Shown: positions 36,873 to 46,789, counted from the stretch's first letter. The stretch: 51,163 bases of DNA from JBJFGR01 sp051892875 (GCA_051892875.1 JBJFGR010000073.1:1-51163); one strand, 5' to 3'. The notes: generated by a model from the letters alone, not told the origin. Made by a program: numbers and translations.

Positions 36873-37763
36873 TTAATGATCCCTACTCACTATATATAGA
36901 GCAAAATCTTGTAAAATTTTTGTATCAAGTGGTAATATCTTTATTGCATCAATAGCTTCATCTATCAACAACTTTGCATAACCCTTAGCTTTTTCTAGAC
37001 CCATCAATCGAGGATAAGTACTTTTTTCTTCAGCCTCATCTGACCCTTGAGGTTTTCCTAAAGTTTCAGTATCTGAAATAATATCTAAAACATCATCCCA
37101 TACTTGAAATGCCAAACCGACTCTCTGAGCGTAAATATTAAAAGCTTTAACAACATCTTCTGAAACATCTTTTGCACATAACAAGCCCAAATTAACAGCA
37201 CTTTCAATTAACGCACCCGTCTTATGTTTATGAACAGTTTCTAATTGTTGCTGACTAACCAATACTCCCTCAGATTCCATATCTAGCTGCTGACCACCAC
37301 ACATTCCGCAATAACCAGCGCCACGTGCTAAAATACCTATCATCTGAACTTGGTTCTTTAACATATCATCATCGAATTTTATATTAGCGATTAAATCAAA
37401 TGCCAATGATTGAAGGGCATCCCCTGCCAAAATAGCAGTAGCTTCACCATGAGCTATATGAACTGTAGGATTCCCTCTTCTTAATTCATCATTATCCATT
37501 GCAGGTAAATCATCATGAATCAAAGAATATGCATGAATACATTCTATAGCACAAGCTGGAAAATCTGCGATACTATCTTTTCCACCCACTGCTTTTGCTA
37601 CGGCATATACTAGAAATGGACGAACTCTTTTACCACCCAATAGTACACCATAACTCATAGCAGATTTTAAATTATCTGCCACATTTGGTAAGTTATCAAG
37701 AAATTCCTTCAGTTTTATATTTACTCTATCTTGATATTCTTTTAATGTACTCTTTAAATCCAT
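36873..37763 (-). CDS. ispA: Farnesyl diphosphate synthase (IspA)
   Basis: IspA builds GPP and FPP from IPP and DMAPP. It has 296 residues, with the first aspartate-rich motif DDLPAMDNDELRRG and the second DDVLDIISD, and GGKRVRPFL near the N-terminus. It lies between xseB and dxs in the conserved order. Confidence 0.96.
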   Translation of the reverse strand: MDLKSTLKEYQDRVNIKLKEFLDNLPNVADNLKSAMSYGVLLGGKRVRPFLVYAVAKAVGGKDSIADFPACAIECIHAYSLIHDDLPAMDNDELRRGNPTVHIAHGEATAILAGDALQSLAFDLIANIKFDDDMLKNQVQMIGILARGAGYCGMCGGQQLDMESEGVLVSQQQLETVHKHKTGALIESAVNLGLLCAKDVSEDVVKAFNIYAQRVGLAFQVWDDVLDIISDTETLGKPQGSDEAEEKSTYPRLMGLEKAKGYAKLLIDEAIDAIKILPLDTKILQDFALYIVSRDH

Positions 37764-37809
37764 GATTGCAATAACCTACAAAATAACTATTCTATAAAAA
37801 CAAAAATTT

Positions 37810-38070
37810 CTAGTTATGAGTTTCAAAATCTTGAAAAGATTCTTCAACAGAACTTGCACTATTCGACAAAGTTTTAGACGATATTAGTTTTTTTACAACA
37901 CCTTCTGCTTTATCAATTTGCTCTTCACAACTTTTAATTAAAGTGATACCTTCTTTAAATGCAGCTATTTGTTCTGTCAAATTCAAACTTCCCTGCTCCA
38001 TTTTCCCTAAAAGTTCTTCAATTCTTACTAATTTTTGTTCAAAATTTTCATTACTCATATTATGATTCAC
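37810..38070 (-). CDS. xseB: Exodeoxyribonuclease VII small subunit
   Basis: XseB is the small subunit of ExoVII, which degrades single-stranded DNA with XseA. It has 86 residues, with the signature FEQKLVRIEELLGKMEQGSL and EQIAAFKEGITLIKSCEEQI. The start used is GTG at 38070, with a GAG eight bases upstream. ATG at 38058 (MSNENFEQ) is an alternative with a poorer ribosome site. Its position next to ispA supports it. Confidence 0.92.
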   Translation of the reverse strand: MNHNMSNENFEQKLVRIEELLGKMEQGSLNLTEQIAAFKEGITLIKSCEEQIDKAEGVVKKLISSKTLSNSASSVEESFQDFETHN

Positions 38071-38111
38071 TTATATACTCAAAAATCAATAAAACTTGCT
38101 TTAAATAGAGA

Positions 38112-38132
38112 ATTATACATGAATGTTATAAT
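38112..38132. promoter_or_regulatory. Divergent -10 boxes between xseB and panE
   Basis: A minus-strand TATAAT (38112-38117) faces xseB and a plus-strand extended -10 (TGT then TATAAT, 38127-38132) faces panE, only 9 bases apart. Both lack good -35 boxes. The two promoters would overlap and may interfere. Confidence 0.4.
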
Positions 38133-38176
38133 AGTTACTAATTTTCTTTTATATTTAAAATAAACTTGAGATAAAA

Positions 38177-39118
38177 ATGGCAGAATTTATGAAAACCCCA
38201 AAATTAAATAGACATCTAAAAATTGCAATTATTGGTGCTGGCAGTATAGGGCAATTGACATTTCATCATTTGAGATATGCCAATAAAAATTTTCAACTAT
38301 TCTTTTGTGATACTAGAAAACCTACCCAAAATTGTGCAAAATTCCTGTCACTAATAAAAAAAATTGGTAATAATAATCTCTATCAAACAACATATTCAAA
38401 AGCATTATTTAAACCAATTAATAAACTTAGAGAAGCAAATATCATTATTGTTACCACAAAATCATACAACTTAACCAATGTAATATTAAATATAAAACCT
38501 TATTTAAAAAAACACTGTAATATAATCTTATTTGTAAATGGTTACTATATTCAACAAGATGCACAAAAAATATTAGGAAATAACTACAATGTTTATGCTG
38601 CTAGCACAACAAACGGAGCTTTTCATAAAAATTATAAATGTTATGAAAAAGGTTTGGGCATTACATCTATTGGTAGTTTAAAAACTTTTGATTATACAAA
38701 AATAAAACAACTTAGTTTATTTCTACCTAGAACGATCATTACCCATAATATAAACGAAATTTTATTAAAAAAATTATCCGTTAATGCAATAATAAACCCC
38801 TTAACAGCGTTCTATAAGTGTCGTAATGGAGAATTAAAAAAACATGATGATAAAATCAAATGTTTTTGTGAAGAACTGACTCCTGTTTTTAATAAAGAAG
38901 GTTTAAATATTGACTCTATTGTTTTATATAATAATATTTTAAATGTTATTGAATTAACATCTGATAATATTTCATCTATGTGCATGGATTTTGAAAATAA
39001 GAAATTACCTGAATTTGAGGCAATAATGGGTTCAGTTATTAAAATGGCCCAAAATCACGCTATTGTTATTCCAAATTATACAAAACTTTACCATTATTTG
39101 TTAAAATTTTATTATTAA
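38177..39118 (+). CDS. panE: 2-dehydropantoate 2-reductase family protein
   Basis: PanE reduces ketopantoate to pantoate with NADPH, in pantothenate and CoA synthesis. It has 313 residues, with a Rossmann motif (IAIIGAGSIGQLTFHHL), TTKSYNLTN with the conserved Lys, a FVNGY segment (FVQNG in many relatives) and a C-terminal KLSVNAIINPLTAFY. It is diverged and Lys/Asn/Ile-rich. The position beside yajL and opposite xseB supports panE. KPA reductase activity is likely but not certain. Confidence 0.85.
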   Translation: MAEFMKTPKLNRHLKIAIIGAGSIGQLTFHHLRYANKNFQLFFCDTRKPTQNCAKFLSLIKKIGNNNLYQTTYSKALFKPINKLREANIIIVTTKSYNLTNVILNIKPYLKKHCNIILFVNGYYIQQDAQKILGNNYNVYAASTTNGAFHKNYKCYEKGLGITSIGSLKTFDYTKIKQLSLFLPRTIITHNINEILLKKLSVNAIINPLTAFYKCRNGELKKHDDKIKCFCEELTPVFNKEGLNIDSIVLYNNILNVIELTSDNISSMCMDFENKKLPEFEAIMGSVIKMAQNHAIVIPNYTKLYHYLLKFYY

Positions 39119-39160
39119 CATTAACAATAATGTTTATAAGCAAAACATAAGGATGTAAAA

Positions 39161-39718
39161 ATGTCAAAAGCTTTACTTGTTTTATCTCCTGGTGCTGAAG
39201 ATATTGAATCAATCACTGTCGTAGATATCTTGCATAGAGGTGGTGTAGAAATTACAATCGGTGCAATTACAACTGATTATAATTTAGATATTAAATGTGC
39301 CCATGGGACCATTATTAAAGCAGATGCTTTATTAAAAGATATAGATACTAATGTATTTGATGTAATTGTTATTCCAGGTGGTTTACAAGGCGCTATGAAT
39401 TGCAGAGATTCTAGACTTCTAGGCAATATTCTTCGTCAACAAAGAATGGCTGGTGGAATTATTGCTGCTATTTGTGCCTCCCCTGGTTTTGTACTTACCG
39501 CTCATGGTATTTTAGATGCAGATGTTCCTGCTACAGGATATCCAGGAACAACAAATGAAATCATAAATTATGTGGATGCTCCTGTTGTTGCCGATCCAGT
39601 ACATCGTGTCATCACAGCTCAGGGACCAGCATATTCTGCTGATTTTGCTTTTACAATTCTAAAAGCTTTAGAAGGTGAAGAAAAAACCCATAAAGTTGCA
39701 ACAGATATGCTTTACTAA
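39161..39718 (+). CDS. yajL: YajL, DJ-1/PfpI family protein
   Basis: This 185-residue DJ-1 superfamily protein has the nucleophile-elbow cysteine in IIAAICASPGFVL (near 105) and the conserved Glu in LSPGAEDIESI. YajL (ThiJ) has been reported as a chaperone and glyoxal-damage protein, though the exact activity is debated. It has a strong AAGGA ribosome site. It is 42 bases from panE and convergent with thiI. Confidence 0.93.
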   Translation: MSKALLVLSPGAEDIESITVVDILHRGGVEITIGAITTDYNLDIKCAHGTIIKADALLKDIDTNVFDVIVIPGGLQGAMNCRDSRLLGNILRQQRMAGGIIAAICASPGFVLTAHGILDADVPATGYPGTTNEIINYVDAPVVADPVHRVITAQGPAYSADFAFTILKALEGEEKTHKVATDMLY

Positions 39719-39767
39719 TAACCCAATAATAAAAAATTAAAAAACACAAAATACTATATAAAAAAAT

Positions 39768-39797
39768 AAAATACTAGAGCAATTCTAGTATTTTATT
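39768..39797. terminator. Bidirectional terminator between yajL and thiI
   Basis: ATACTAGA and TCTAGTAT form a stem around GCAAT, bordered by A and T tracts on both sides. It serves convergent yajL and thiI. Confidence 0.75.
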
Positions 39798-39829
39798 TTC
39801 TTTTTCTTTAAAAAAACAAATTTTACAGT

Positions 39830-41326
39830 TTACAGTACTGCACAACAAGATTTACCTTTTTCTTTCAAGCGATAAACTTTTACATTCTGATATCCTTGAT
39901 CTTTTATATACATAGCTTGCATTTTACTCATTACGCCTTTATCACAATATAATAAGTATGTTTTAGTTTTATCAAGATCAGCAAATACTGAAGATATCTT
40001 AAAAAATGGTATTTCTAAATGTGGTTTATCTGTTACTAAAGTTTTTTTTTCTATTTCTTCAGCAGAACGGATATCTACAACAATTTCATTAGAAGCTACA
40101 TAATCAGTTACTTCCACATCCCCACCAATTAGTTCTTTGGTATCAGAAGGTATATCTCTAATATCCATCCACTTGGCATTTTCTGCAACTTTTTCAATAA
40201 GTGACAAATCCATTAGTGATTCTTGTTCTTCCACAAAATTCACATCAGCCTTAACTGTAGGTCTATCTGAAATAACCCCACAATACTCAGGCATGCTTTC
40301 AGCAAAATGAATTGTTCCTATTTCTCTTGCCTTATCAATAATATCTTGTTTATCACTAACTATTAACGGTCTTAATATTAATGTATCAGAAACTCTGTCT
40401 ATAACTGATAAATTTGTTAATGTTTGACTTGAAACTTGTCCAACGCTTTCACCAGTTACAATTGCTTCAACTCCTAATTTTTTAGAAATTATTGAAGCAA
40501 CTCTCATCATCATCCTTTTTAAAATTACCCCTCGAACACTATGATCGGTTTTGGTTAAAATTTCACCAACCATTTCTTCAAAAGGTACTGTTATAAATTT
40601 TACTTTATGTGATGAAGAAAACTTATCCCAGATATAATAACTCTCCTGCTTAACTCCAATTTCATGGGTATTTCCCCCCATGTTAAAAAATAAATAGTGA
40701 ACTCGACAACCTCTTTTTATAAAAGAGTATGTTGAGACACCTGAATCAAATCCTCCAGAAATTAAACTTAACACGTCTTCTTGGGTTGATAATGGATACC
40801 CGCCTAAACCATCATAAGAACCAGTAACCAAATATATTTTATCGAAATCAATTTCAACCAAAATTGTCAGATCTGGATTCTTTAACTTAACGCCTTTCGA
40901 CTCAAAATTCTGGTTTAAGCCACCTCCTACATATTTTTCAACATCAATAGAAGTAAATTCTTGATTTCCCTTACGTTTTACCCGAACACAAAAAGTTTTA
41001 TCCTTTATTTTTTCACCATAAACTTTTGCTGTCTGTTCATAAATATCATGAAGAGTTGTATAACCATATTCTTCAACTTCAAAAATCGTTTGAATTCCAG
41101 GTATATGACATAACAGTTCAATAATTTCTGATGATGGTTTTACAACTTCCATATTTTCATCATCTGTACGTATAACAAGTTTATCCCAACAATCCTGGAT
41201 TTTTATCGCAATACTCTGACGATTTAAAACATTTCTGATATTACGTTGCAAAACACGAGACATATGCTGTCTTACTGATTTACTTTTAATTATAATTTCA
41301 GGAAAAAATTTGATTATATATTTCAT
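39830..41326 (-). CDS. thiI: tRNA 4-thiouridine synthase/thiamine sulfur carrier ThiI
   Basis: ThiI makes s4U8 in tRNA and passes sulfur to ThiS for the thiazole of thiamine. It has 498 residues, with a ferredoxin-like N-terminus, a THUMP domain, a PP-loop ATPase (LSLISGGFDSGVSTYSFI), the disulfide partner Cys in MPEYCGVISDRP (near 347) and a C-terminal rhodanese domain with the active Cys in LLYCDKGVMSKM (near 460). The enterobacterial-type rhodanese extension is therefore present. The tail ends in KSCCAVL. Confidence 0.96.
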   Translation of the reverse strand: MKYIIKFFPEIIIKSKSVRQHMSRVLQRNIRNVLNRQSIAIKIQDCWDKLVIRTDDENMEVVKPSSEIIELLCHIPGIQTIFEVEEYGYTTLHDIYEQTAKVYGEKIKDKTFCVRVKRKGNQEFTSIDVEKYVGGGLNQNFESKGVKLKNPDLTILVEIDFDKIYLVTGSYDGLGGYPLSTQEDVLSLISGGFDSGVSTYSFIKRGCRVHYLFFNMGGNTHEIGVKQESYYIWDKFSSSHKVKFITVPFEEMVGEILTKTDHSVRGVILKRMMMRVASIISKKLGVEAIVTGESVGQVSSQTLTNLSVIDRVSDTLILRPLIVSDKQDIIDKAREIGTIHFAESMPEYCGVISDRPTVKADVNFVEEQESLMDLSLIEKVAENAKWMDIRDIPSDTKELIGGDVEVTDYVASNEIVVDIRSAEEIEKKTLVTDKPHLEIPFFKISSVFADLDKTKTYLLYCDKGVMSKMQAMYIKDQGYQNVKVYRLKEKGKSCCAVL

Positions 41327-41340
41327 AAATAATTACCAAA

Positions 41341-41376
41341 AAACAAGCATAGCAATAAAACTATGCTTGTTTTTTC
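41341..41376 (-). terminator. slyD terminator
   Basis: AAACAAGCATAG and CTATGCTTGTTT form a 12-bp perfect stem with an 8-base loop. Both strands end in T runs. It separates slyD from thiI. Confidence 0.85.
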
Positions 41377-41393
41377 AGAAAATAACAAAAAAA

Positions 41394-41996
41394 TTATTTA
41401 TCTTGATGATTTTCATGACATTGACATTCATTACCTTCATCATGACAATGGCATTTATCGTCATCATGATGATGTCCATGGCAACAACAATGACCATCTT
41501 CTCCATCATGATGGTGACCATGACAACATCCATGAGCACCGTGAACATGGCCATGTTCTACTTCTGAATCTGTGGCATCTCTTACAGATATTACGTCAAC
41601 CATAAATTTTAAAGTTAATCCTGCTAATGGGTGATTTCCATCAACAACAACAGAATCATCTAAAATTTCTTTTACTACAATTGTTTTACTTCCCAAATCA
41701 GTATCTGCTAAAAAGCTATCACCTACATTTAATTCCATTCCATCAAACATTGACTTATCAATTGTTTGAACTAGGTCTTCATGGCGTTCTCCATATGCTC
41801 TATCAGGTGCAACAGTTACTTCCACTCTGTCCCCATCTTCCTTTCCTAATAAAGCATCTTCCAAGCCTGGAACTATGTTAGAATGCCCAATTAATACTTC
41901 CATAGGTTCAGCACCATTTGTGGTATCTAAAACCTGACCATTTTCATCAGTAACAATAAAATCAATTGTTACCACTGTATTAGCTGTAATCTTCAT
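41394..41996 (-). CDS. slyD: FKBP-type prolyl isomerase and metallochaperone SlyD
   Basis: SlyD is a cytoplasmic peptidyl-prolyl isomerase and nickel chaperone for hydrogenase maturation. It has 200 residues: an FKBP domain (VTIDFIVTDENGQVLDTTN, VPGLEDALLGKEDGDR), the insert-in-flap domain (about 70-125) and a C-terminal metal-binding tail (about 150-200) rich in His and Cys, with repeated GHHHD and CCCHGHH-type blocks. The ATG at 41996 matches the family. A TTG six codons earlier is unlikely. Open frames on the opposite strand in the tail are shadows. Confidence 0.95.
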   Translation of the reverse strand: MKITANTVVTIDFIVTDENGQVLDTTNGAEPMEVLIGHSNIVPGLEDALLGKEDGDRVEVTVAPDRAYGERHEDLVQTIDKSMFDGMELNVGDSFLADTDLGSKTIVVKEILDDSVVVDGNHPLAGLTLKFMVDVISVRDATDSEVEHGHVHGAHGCCHGHHHDGEDGHCCCHGHHHDDDKCHCHDEGNECQCHENHQDK

Positions 41997-42774
41997 AATT
42001 TTACACTCTGTCAAAAATATTGATAAATTATACCATATTGAAAAAAATTAGGACGCTAATTACACACAAAAACTGAGCTTTATGACTTATCGTTTCATAT
42101 TTTTTAGTCCTAAACAGCTATCTATCTTTTTACTTTTATCAGCAATAGCTGACTTCAATTTACCACTAGGATAATAAACTTTGAATTGTGAAAAAACCAA
42201 TTAATTATACTATAAACTTATATTTGTGCCAATTGTAAAATTATATAAAACCTTAATATTCAGTGAGTTATCATTTATAGTCAGTATAAAGTTATACTTA
42301 AATCTACAAAGAAATTGATATTAGTATGTACAGATTTCTTGTATTACATTTCATCTTGGTGTTAATTAACCAATTATAAGTATTAAAACACTTTAATTAT
42401 TAAAGATTTCTTATAAATAACCAAATATCATACATAAACTCCTTAAAAATATTTAAAACTGCGTATTTATTATCAACAATTTTTGTTAAAGATATTGTGA
42501 GCATATAGTTAACAAACATGTGAATTACATCAAATAATTCTTAAATATTTATTATTAACTCACAGGTTACTTCACAGTTTTTTCACAATATAGTCTACAA
42601 ATTTATTCTTAAAAAAATCTTAAATCTAAAAATATTACTATATAAACATATTCTGTTTATGATTGTGTTAACAATCTAGGTACAATATGGGAACATCTTA
42701 TTAAAGACTTATATCAAGGAATTTTATATAATAAGAACTGTATCTTATATGTTATTTAGAATAAAAGTTTTAAT
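41997..42774. other. Long non-coding gap between slyD and yheS
   Basis: About 780 bases with no credible gene. Near slyD are two stems: TTAGGAC/GTCCTAA (42048-42054 with 42107-42113) and CAGCTAT/ATAGCTG (42115-42121 with 42145-42151). Further on are the palindrome GTTAATTAAC, several GTTAAC sites and tandem CACAG-like blocks. It must hold the divergent slyD and yheS promoters. A small RNA is possible but not shown. Confidence 0.5.
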
Positions 42775-44724
42775 ATGATTTATATTAATAATCTAGAAGT
42801 AATGCGTGGCACAACAACTTTACTTGAAAATGCTACTGCAACAATATACCCTAATAAAAGAGTTGGTTTGGTTGGTAAAAACGGATGTGGAAAATCAACT
42901 TTATTTGCATTAATCAAAGGTGAACTATTTCCTGAAAATGGAGATATTAACATCCCAAAAGATTGGATAATAAGCTCTGTTTCACAAGAAACACCTGGTA
43001 TTGATGAATCTGCTTTAGATTACGTTCTTGATGGAGATAAAAATTTCAGAAAACTTGAAACTCAATTATCTGAAGCTATCAACAAAGGCGATGGGATTTT
43101 ACAAGGAAAAATACATGCCGAATTAGAACAAGCGGGATCTTATACAATAAAATCAAGAGCAGGAACATTATTAACAGGTTTAGGATTTTCTGTGAATGAT
43201 TTTAACAAACCTGTAAAAGATTTTTCAGGTGGATGGAGAATGAGATTAAATCTCGCTCAAGCATTAATTTGTCCATCAGATTTATTGCTTTTGGACGAAC
43301 CAACAAACCACTTAGATTTAGACACAGTTATTTGGTTAGAAGATTGGCTAAAAGGATATCAAGGAACTTTAATCATTATCTCTCATGATAGAGATTTTTT
43401 AGATAATATTTGCACCAATATTATCCACATGGAACATAAAAAACTGTATAGCTACACTGGTAATTATTCAAGTTTTGAAAATGAAAGAGCTCAAAAACAA
43501 GCTTTAGAAAAAGCTATGTTTGAGAAACAACAAGCACAAATCGCACATATGCAATCTTTTATTGAAAGATTTAGGTACAAAGCTTCTAAAGCAAAACAAG
43601 CTCAAAGTAGAATTAAAGCTTTAGAAAAAATGGATAAAATAGTTTTAGCCCAAGCAGATTCACCTTTTTCATTCGAATTTATGGATAGTGCAGAATTACC
43701 TCCAAATTTAGTTAGAATAGAAAACTTAACTGCAGGTTATGGAAACACTATTATACTAAATGACATAAAATTAAATTTAGTACCTGGTTCTAGAATCGGT
43801 TTGCTAGGTCGAAACGGTGCTGGTAAATCAACTTTTATAAAAACACTAGCAGGTGAAATACCACCTGTTAATGGTACTATAGAATTTGCGAAAGCTATAA
43901 AAATAGGTTATTTTGCTCAGCATCAACTCGAATATCTTGATACTGAAGGATCCCCATTATCTCATTTAACAAAATTAGCACCAAATACAAAAGAACAAGA
44001 ACTACGTTCATTTCTAGGTGGTTTTGGATTTAATGGCGACAAAGCTCTAGATACAGTGGCTCATTTTAGTGGTGGTGAAAAGGCTCGCTTGGTTTTAGCT
44101 CTTATTGTTTGGCAAAAACCAAATCTTTTATTACTAGACGAACCTACCAATCATCTAGATTTACAAATGAGAGAAGCTATTATTATTGCATTATCAGACT
44201 TTAAAGGTGCTTTAATTGTTGTTTCTCATGATAGACATCTATTAAAAACAACTACTAATGAATTTTATCTTGTTAATAATGGAAAAGTAGCTAGTTTTGA
44301 TGGTGACCTTGATGATTATCATAATTATTTAATTGAATTAGATAAGAAAAAATCAGAAGAAGAAAAAATTATTTCCAAGCAAAATCAAACAACTTCTCCA
44401 GCGTCTAATGGATCAAAATCTAAAGAACAAAAACGTCTTGAGGCTTCTTTTAGACAATCCTTAAGACCATTAAAACAAGAAATAGAAAAGCTTGATAAAA
44501 AAATGAATGAATTAAATAAAAGAAAGTCTGAATTAGAAGAAATTCTTGCAGATAGTTCTATTTATGATGCTTCAAGAAAAGCTGAACTACAAAAAATATT
44601 GCAAGAACAACGTATAAATGAAGCCGAACTAACTGAAACAGAAATGTTATGGCTTGAAAAAAGTGAAGAAATTGAAGCAAAAGAACAAGAATTTTTAAAA
44701 AACTTTGGAGATAAAATATGTTAA
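42775..44724 (+). CDS. yheS: ABC-F ATPase YheS
   Basis: This 649-residue soluble protein has two ABC domains and no membrane part. It has Walker A GKNGCGKST near 34-42 and GRNGAGKST near 346, signatures FSGGWRMRL and FSGGEKARL, and two LLLLDEPTNHLDL Walker B boxes. The linker (MQSFIERFRYKASKAKQAQSRIK) is that of YheS, a ribosome-associated ABC-F that relieves some stalled nascent chains. A Lys/Glu-rich C-terminal coiled coil follows. The ribosome site is weak. The stop overlaps the rlmJ start. Confidence 0.93.
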   Translation: MIYINNLEVMRGTTTLLENATATIYPNKRVGLVGKNGCGKSTLFALIKGELFPENGDINIPKDWIISSVSQETPGIDESALDYVLDGDKNFRKLETQLSEAINKGDGILQGKIHAELEQAGSYTIKSRAGTLLTGLGFSVNDFNKPVKDFSGGWRMRLNLAQALICPSDLLLLDEPTNHLDLDTVIWLEDWLKGYQGTLIIISHDRDFLDNICTNIIHMEHKKLYSYTGNYSSFENERAQKQALEKAMFEKQQAQIAHMQSFIERFRYKASKAKQAQSRIKALEKMDKIVLAQADSPFSFEFMDSAELPPNLVRIENLTAGYGNTIILNDIKLNLVPGSRIGLLGRNGAGKSTFIKTLAGEIPPVNGTIEFAKAIKIGYFAQHQLEYLDTEGSPLSHLTKLAPNTKEQELRSFLGGFGFNGDKALDTVAHFSGGEKARLVLALIVWQKPNLLLLDEPTNHLDLQMREAIIIALSDFKGALIVVSHDRHLLKTTTNEFYLVNNGKVASFDGDLDDYHNYLIELDKKKSEEEKIISKQNQTTSPASNGSKSKEQKRLEASFRQSLRPLKQEIEKLDKKMNELNKRKSELEEILADSSIYDASRKAELQKILQEQRINEAELTETEMLWLEKSEEIEAKEQEFLKNFGDKIC

Positions 44725-45572
44725 GTTATCGACATGGATTTCATGCAGGAAATCATGCAGATGTATTAAAACATATTGTATTATGTTTAATAATTCGCTC
44801 ACTAAAGAAAAAAGATAAACCTTTTTCTTATATAGATACCCATAGCGGTGGTGGTGCTTATAGTTTATCAAGTGCTTGGAGTACAAAAACACTAGAATAT
44901 AAAAATGGTATTGAAAAAATCATAGGTGACTCAGCCTTAAAAAATTTAGTACCTGAATATTTTGATGTCATTAACGACATTAATGATCATAGTGGTAAAT
45001 TATTAAACTACCCAGGCTCGCCATATATTGCCCATTTTTTAAGTAGAGAACAAGATGATTTAAATCTTATAGAGCTTCATCCAAGTGAATATGAAATTCT
45101 GAAACAAAACATGCACTACTACAATAATATCCATGTTCACCATCGTAGTGCTGAAGAAGGTTTAAATGCATTACTTCCCCCTAAAATAAGAAGAGGACTA
45201 ATACTTGTTGACCCTTCATATGAAATGTCTTCTGATTATAGAGATATTGTAAAGTTAATAAAGTCTAGTTATAAAAAATTTGCTCAAGGTATATACGCAA
45301 TTTGGTATCCTGTATTAGGAAAACAAGTAGATGAAAGCTATAATTTTATCAGAAATCTTGCCCACATAGGGATACCTGGAACCTTAAAAATTGAATTAGG
45401 TATAACTTCACAAAACCCTGAAAAAGGCATGAACGCCTCAGGATTGGTTATTTGCAATACTCCTTATAATCTAAAGGAACAAATTGACGATATTCTTCCT
45501 TTATTAGTTAAAGACATTGGTATTGATAAAAATGCATATTTTAAATGCCAATACCTAGTAGATCCTAATTAA
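44718..45572 (+). CDS. rlmJ: 23S rRNA A2030 N6-methyltransferase RlmJ
   Basis: RlmJ methylates N6 of adenosine 2030 in 23S rRNA. It has 284 residues, starting MLSYRHGFHAGNHADVLKHI (family hallmark), with SAM-site sequence YIDTHSGGGAYSL and catalytic motif LILVDPSYEM. Its ATG overlaps yheS by 7 bases (ATGTTAA), so it is probably translationally coupled. Confidence 0.96.
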   Translation: MLSYRHGFHAGNHADVLKHIVLCLIIRSLKKKDKPFSYIDTHSGGGAYSLSSAWSTKTLEYKNGIEKIIGDSALKNLVPEYFDVINDINDHSGKLLNYPGSPYIAHFLSREQDDLNLIELHPSEYEILKQNMHYYNNIHVHHRSAEEGLNALLPPKIRRGLILVDPSYEMSSDYRDIVKLIKSSYKKFAQGIYAIWYPVLGKQVDESYNFIRNLAHIGIPGTLKIELGITSQNPEKGMNASGLVICNTPYNLKEQIDDILPLLVKDIGIDKNAYFKCQYLVDPN

Positions 45573-45590
45573 AAAACTTCTTTACAAAAA

Positions 45591-45621
45591 AAGCTCCTAT
45601 AATTAAAAATTATAGGAGCTT
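45591..45621. terminator. Bidirectional terminator between rlmJ and pilE
   Basis: AAGCTCCTATAATT and AATTATAGGAGCTT form a 14-bp perfect stem with an AAA loop, bordered by A and T tracts. It ends rlmJ and the converging pilin operon. Confidence 0.85.
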
Positions 45622-45635
45622 TCATCAAAAAATAT

Positions 45636-46067
45636 TTACCAACAGCGATTATTTCTATCATTTACAACTGTGGCTGAATTACCTGAAAATCTTATACCTA
45701 CCCTATCAATTCCTAAAAATTGACAATTTTGTAAATCAGAAGTCTGACTGCCTCTTGCTTGTACAACTAATCTAAAATCATTAGCTTGTATTTGTGTTGC
45801 ATTATTAAATTGATAATAAGGAGCTGTATCATCACTTAAAGTAGGTAATGCACCAACATTAGCCAAACAACCTTCATAAGTTTGATTTAATGAATAACAA
45901 TTTTCTAAAACATTAACAAGCTTTGTTAATTCCTGTTTAACAGCAGATCTTCTAGATTCTCTTACATAGTTCCCATAACCAGGGATTGCGATTACACCTA
46001 AGATAGCTATAATGGTTATCACTATCATTAATTCTATCAAAGTAAATCCTTTACTATTTCTTATCAT
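45636..46067 (-). CDS. PilE-like minor type IV pilin
   Basis: This is a class III-leader prepilin of 143 residues. After a short basic leader it has the peptidase site G/F (NSKGFTLIELMIVITIIAIL) with Glu5, then an alpha-helical spine and a globular domain with a C-terminal cysteine pair (CQFLGI, CW end). It is the last gene of the minor-pilin cluster, where PilE sits in Pseudomonas. A strong AGGAAGGA ribosome site lies upstream. It could also act as the major pilin, but the operon suggests a minor one. Confidence 0.88.
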   Translation of the reverse strand: MIRNSKGFTLIELMIVITIIAILGVIAIPGYGNYVRESRRSAVKQELTKLVNVLENCYSLNQTYEGCLANVGALPTLSDDTAPYYQFNNATQIQANDFRLVVQARGSQTSDLQNCQFLGIDRVGIRFSGNSATVVNDRNNRCW

Positions 46068-46104
46068 ATATTCCTTCCTAAATATTAACCATTACACCTA
46101 CTAA

Positions 46105-46776
46105 TTAATCCATAAAATCTTCATTTTCTGCATTTTCATCATCAATTGTACCTAAAACACCTACGATAGTCTGTACAACAGTTGCAGAATTTGGATCAAC
46201 ACCATCAGTTCCTCTTGAGGTTACTCTATAATACCTATAAACTAGGGGAGCATCGCTTGCAGGATCACCACCTAAACCTCTTCTTTCAATACGATACTGA
46301 TATCTAGGATTGTCATTATTATCAGAAGTAATACACTTTACACATTTGTTAGCAGCATCTTTCCATTCGTCAACATCAGTGTACCAACGCAATGCTTCTA
46401 TAGAAGCGTTTGTATCTTGAATATCACTATCCATAGGGGAATCAATACCTACAAAAACATTTTGTAAACTTGTAACTAAATCTTGTGTTTGTTTACTGTA
46501 ATGAGTTAAAATCCAATTTGTTTTATCACTTTCATCAGTACTTTCTGTTGCTCTAATCATATCAGTATTTGCTAAAGGAATAATTGTACTTAAAACATTT
46601 ATTGCTCTAGTAGCACCAGCAAAAGCATTTGATGTACTAACAACATTACTATATTCTAAATTTTGGCTTCTTTGGCCCTTATAAGCGACACCACCAATAG
46701 AAATAGCTATTACACCAATTATAATAGTTACAATTAAAGCAACTATTAAAGCTACACCTTTTTGATTTTTTAACAT
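46105..46776 (-). CDS. PilX-like minor type IV pilin
   Basis: This 223-residue protein has the PilX N-terminus (NQKGVALIVALIVTIIIGVI), where the usual Glu5 is replaced, as in PilX/PulK types. A helical spine and globular part with a Cys pair (CVKC) follow. It is placed between pilW and pilE. Identity rests on order and the N-terminus. Confidence 0.8.
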   Translation of the reverse strand: MLKNQKGVALIVALIVTIIIGVIAISIGGVAYKGQRSQNLEYSNVVSTSNAFAGATRAINVLSTIIPLANTDMIRATESTDESDKTNWILTHYSKQTQDLVTSLQNVFVGIDSPMDSDIQDTNASIEALRWYTDVDEWKDAANKCVKCITSDNNDNPRYQYRIERRGLGGDPASDAPLVYRYYRVTSRGTDGVDPNSATVVQTIVGVLGTIDDENAENEDFMD

Positions 46777-46789
46777 AACCTTACCTTCA

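Noticed and set aside
41310..41605. Open frames on the plus strand rich in Met, Ile, Thr or His and Asp
   Set aside because: They mirror the His/Cys-rich tail of slyD on the minus strand. The repeats arise from its CAT/ATG-rich codons.
42200..42774. Replication origin
   Set aside because: AT-rich with some GTTAAC sites, but no cluster of TTATCCACA-type DnaA boxes and no origin-linked genes.
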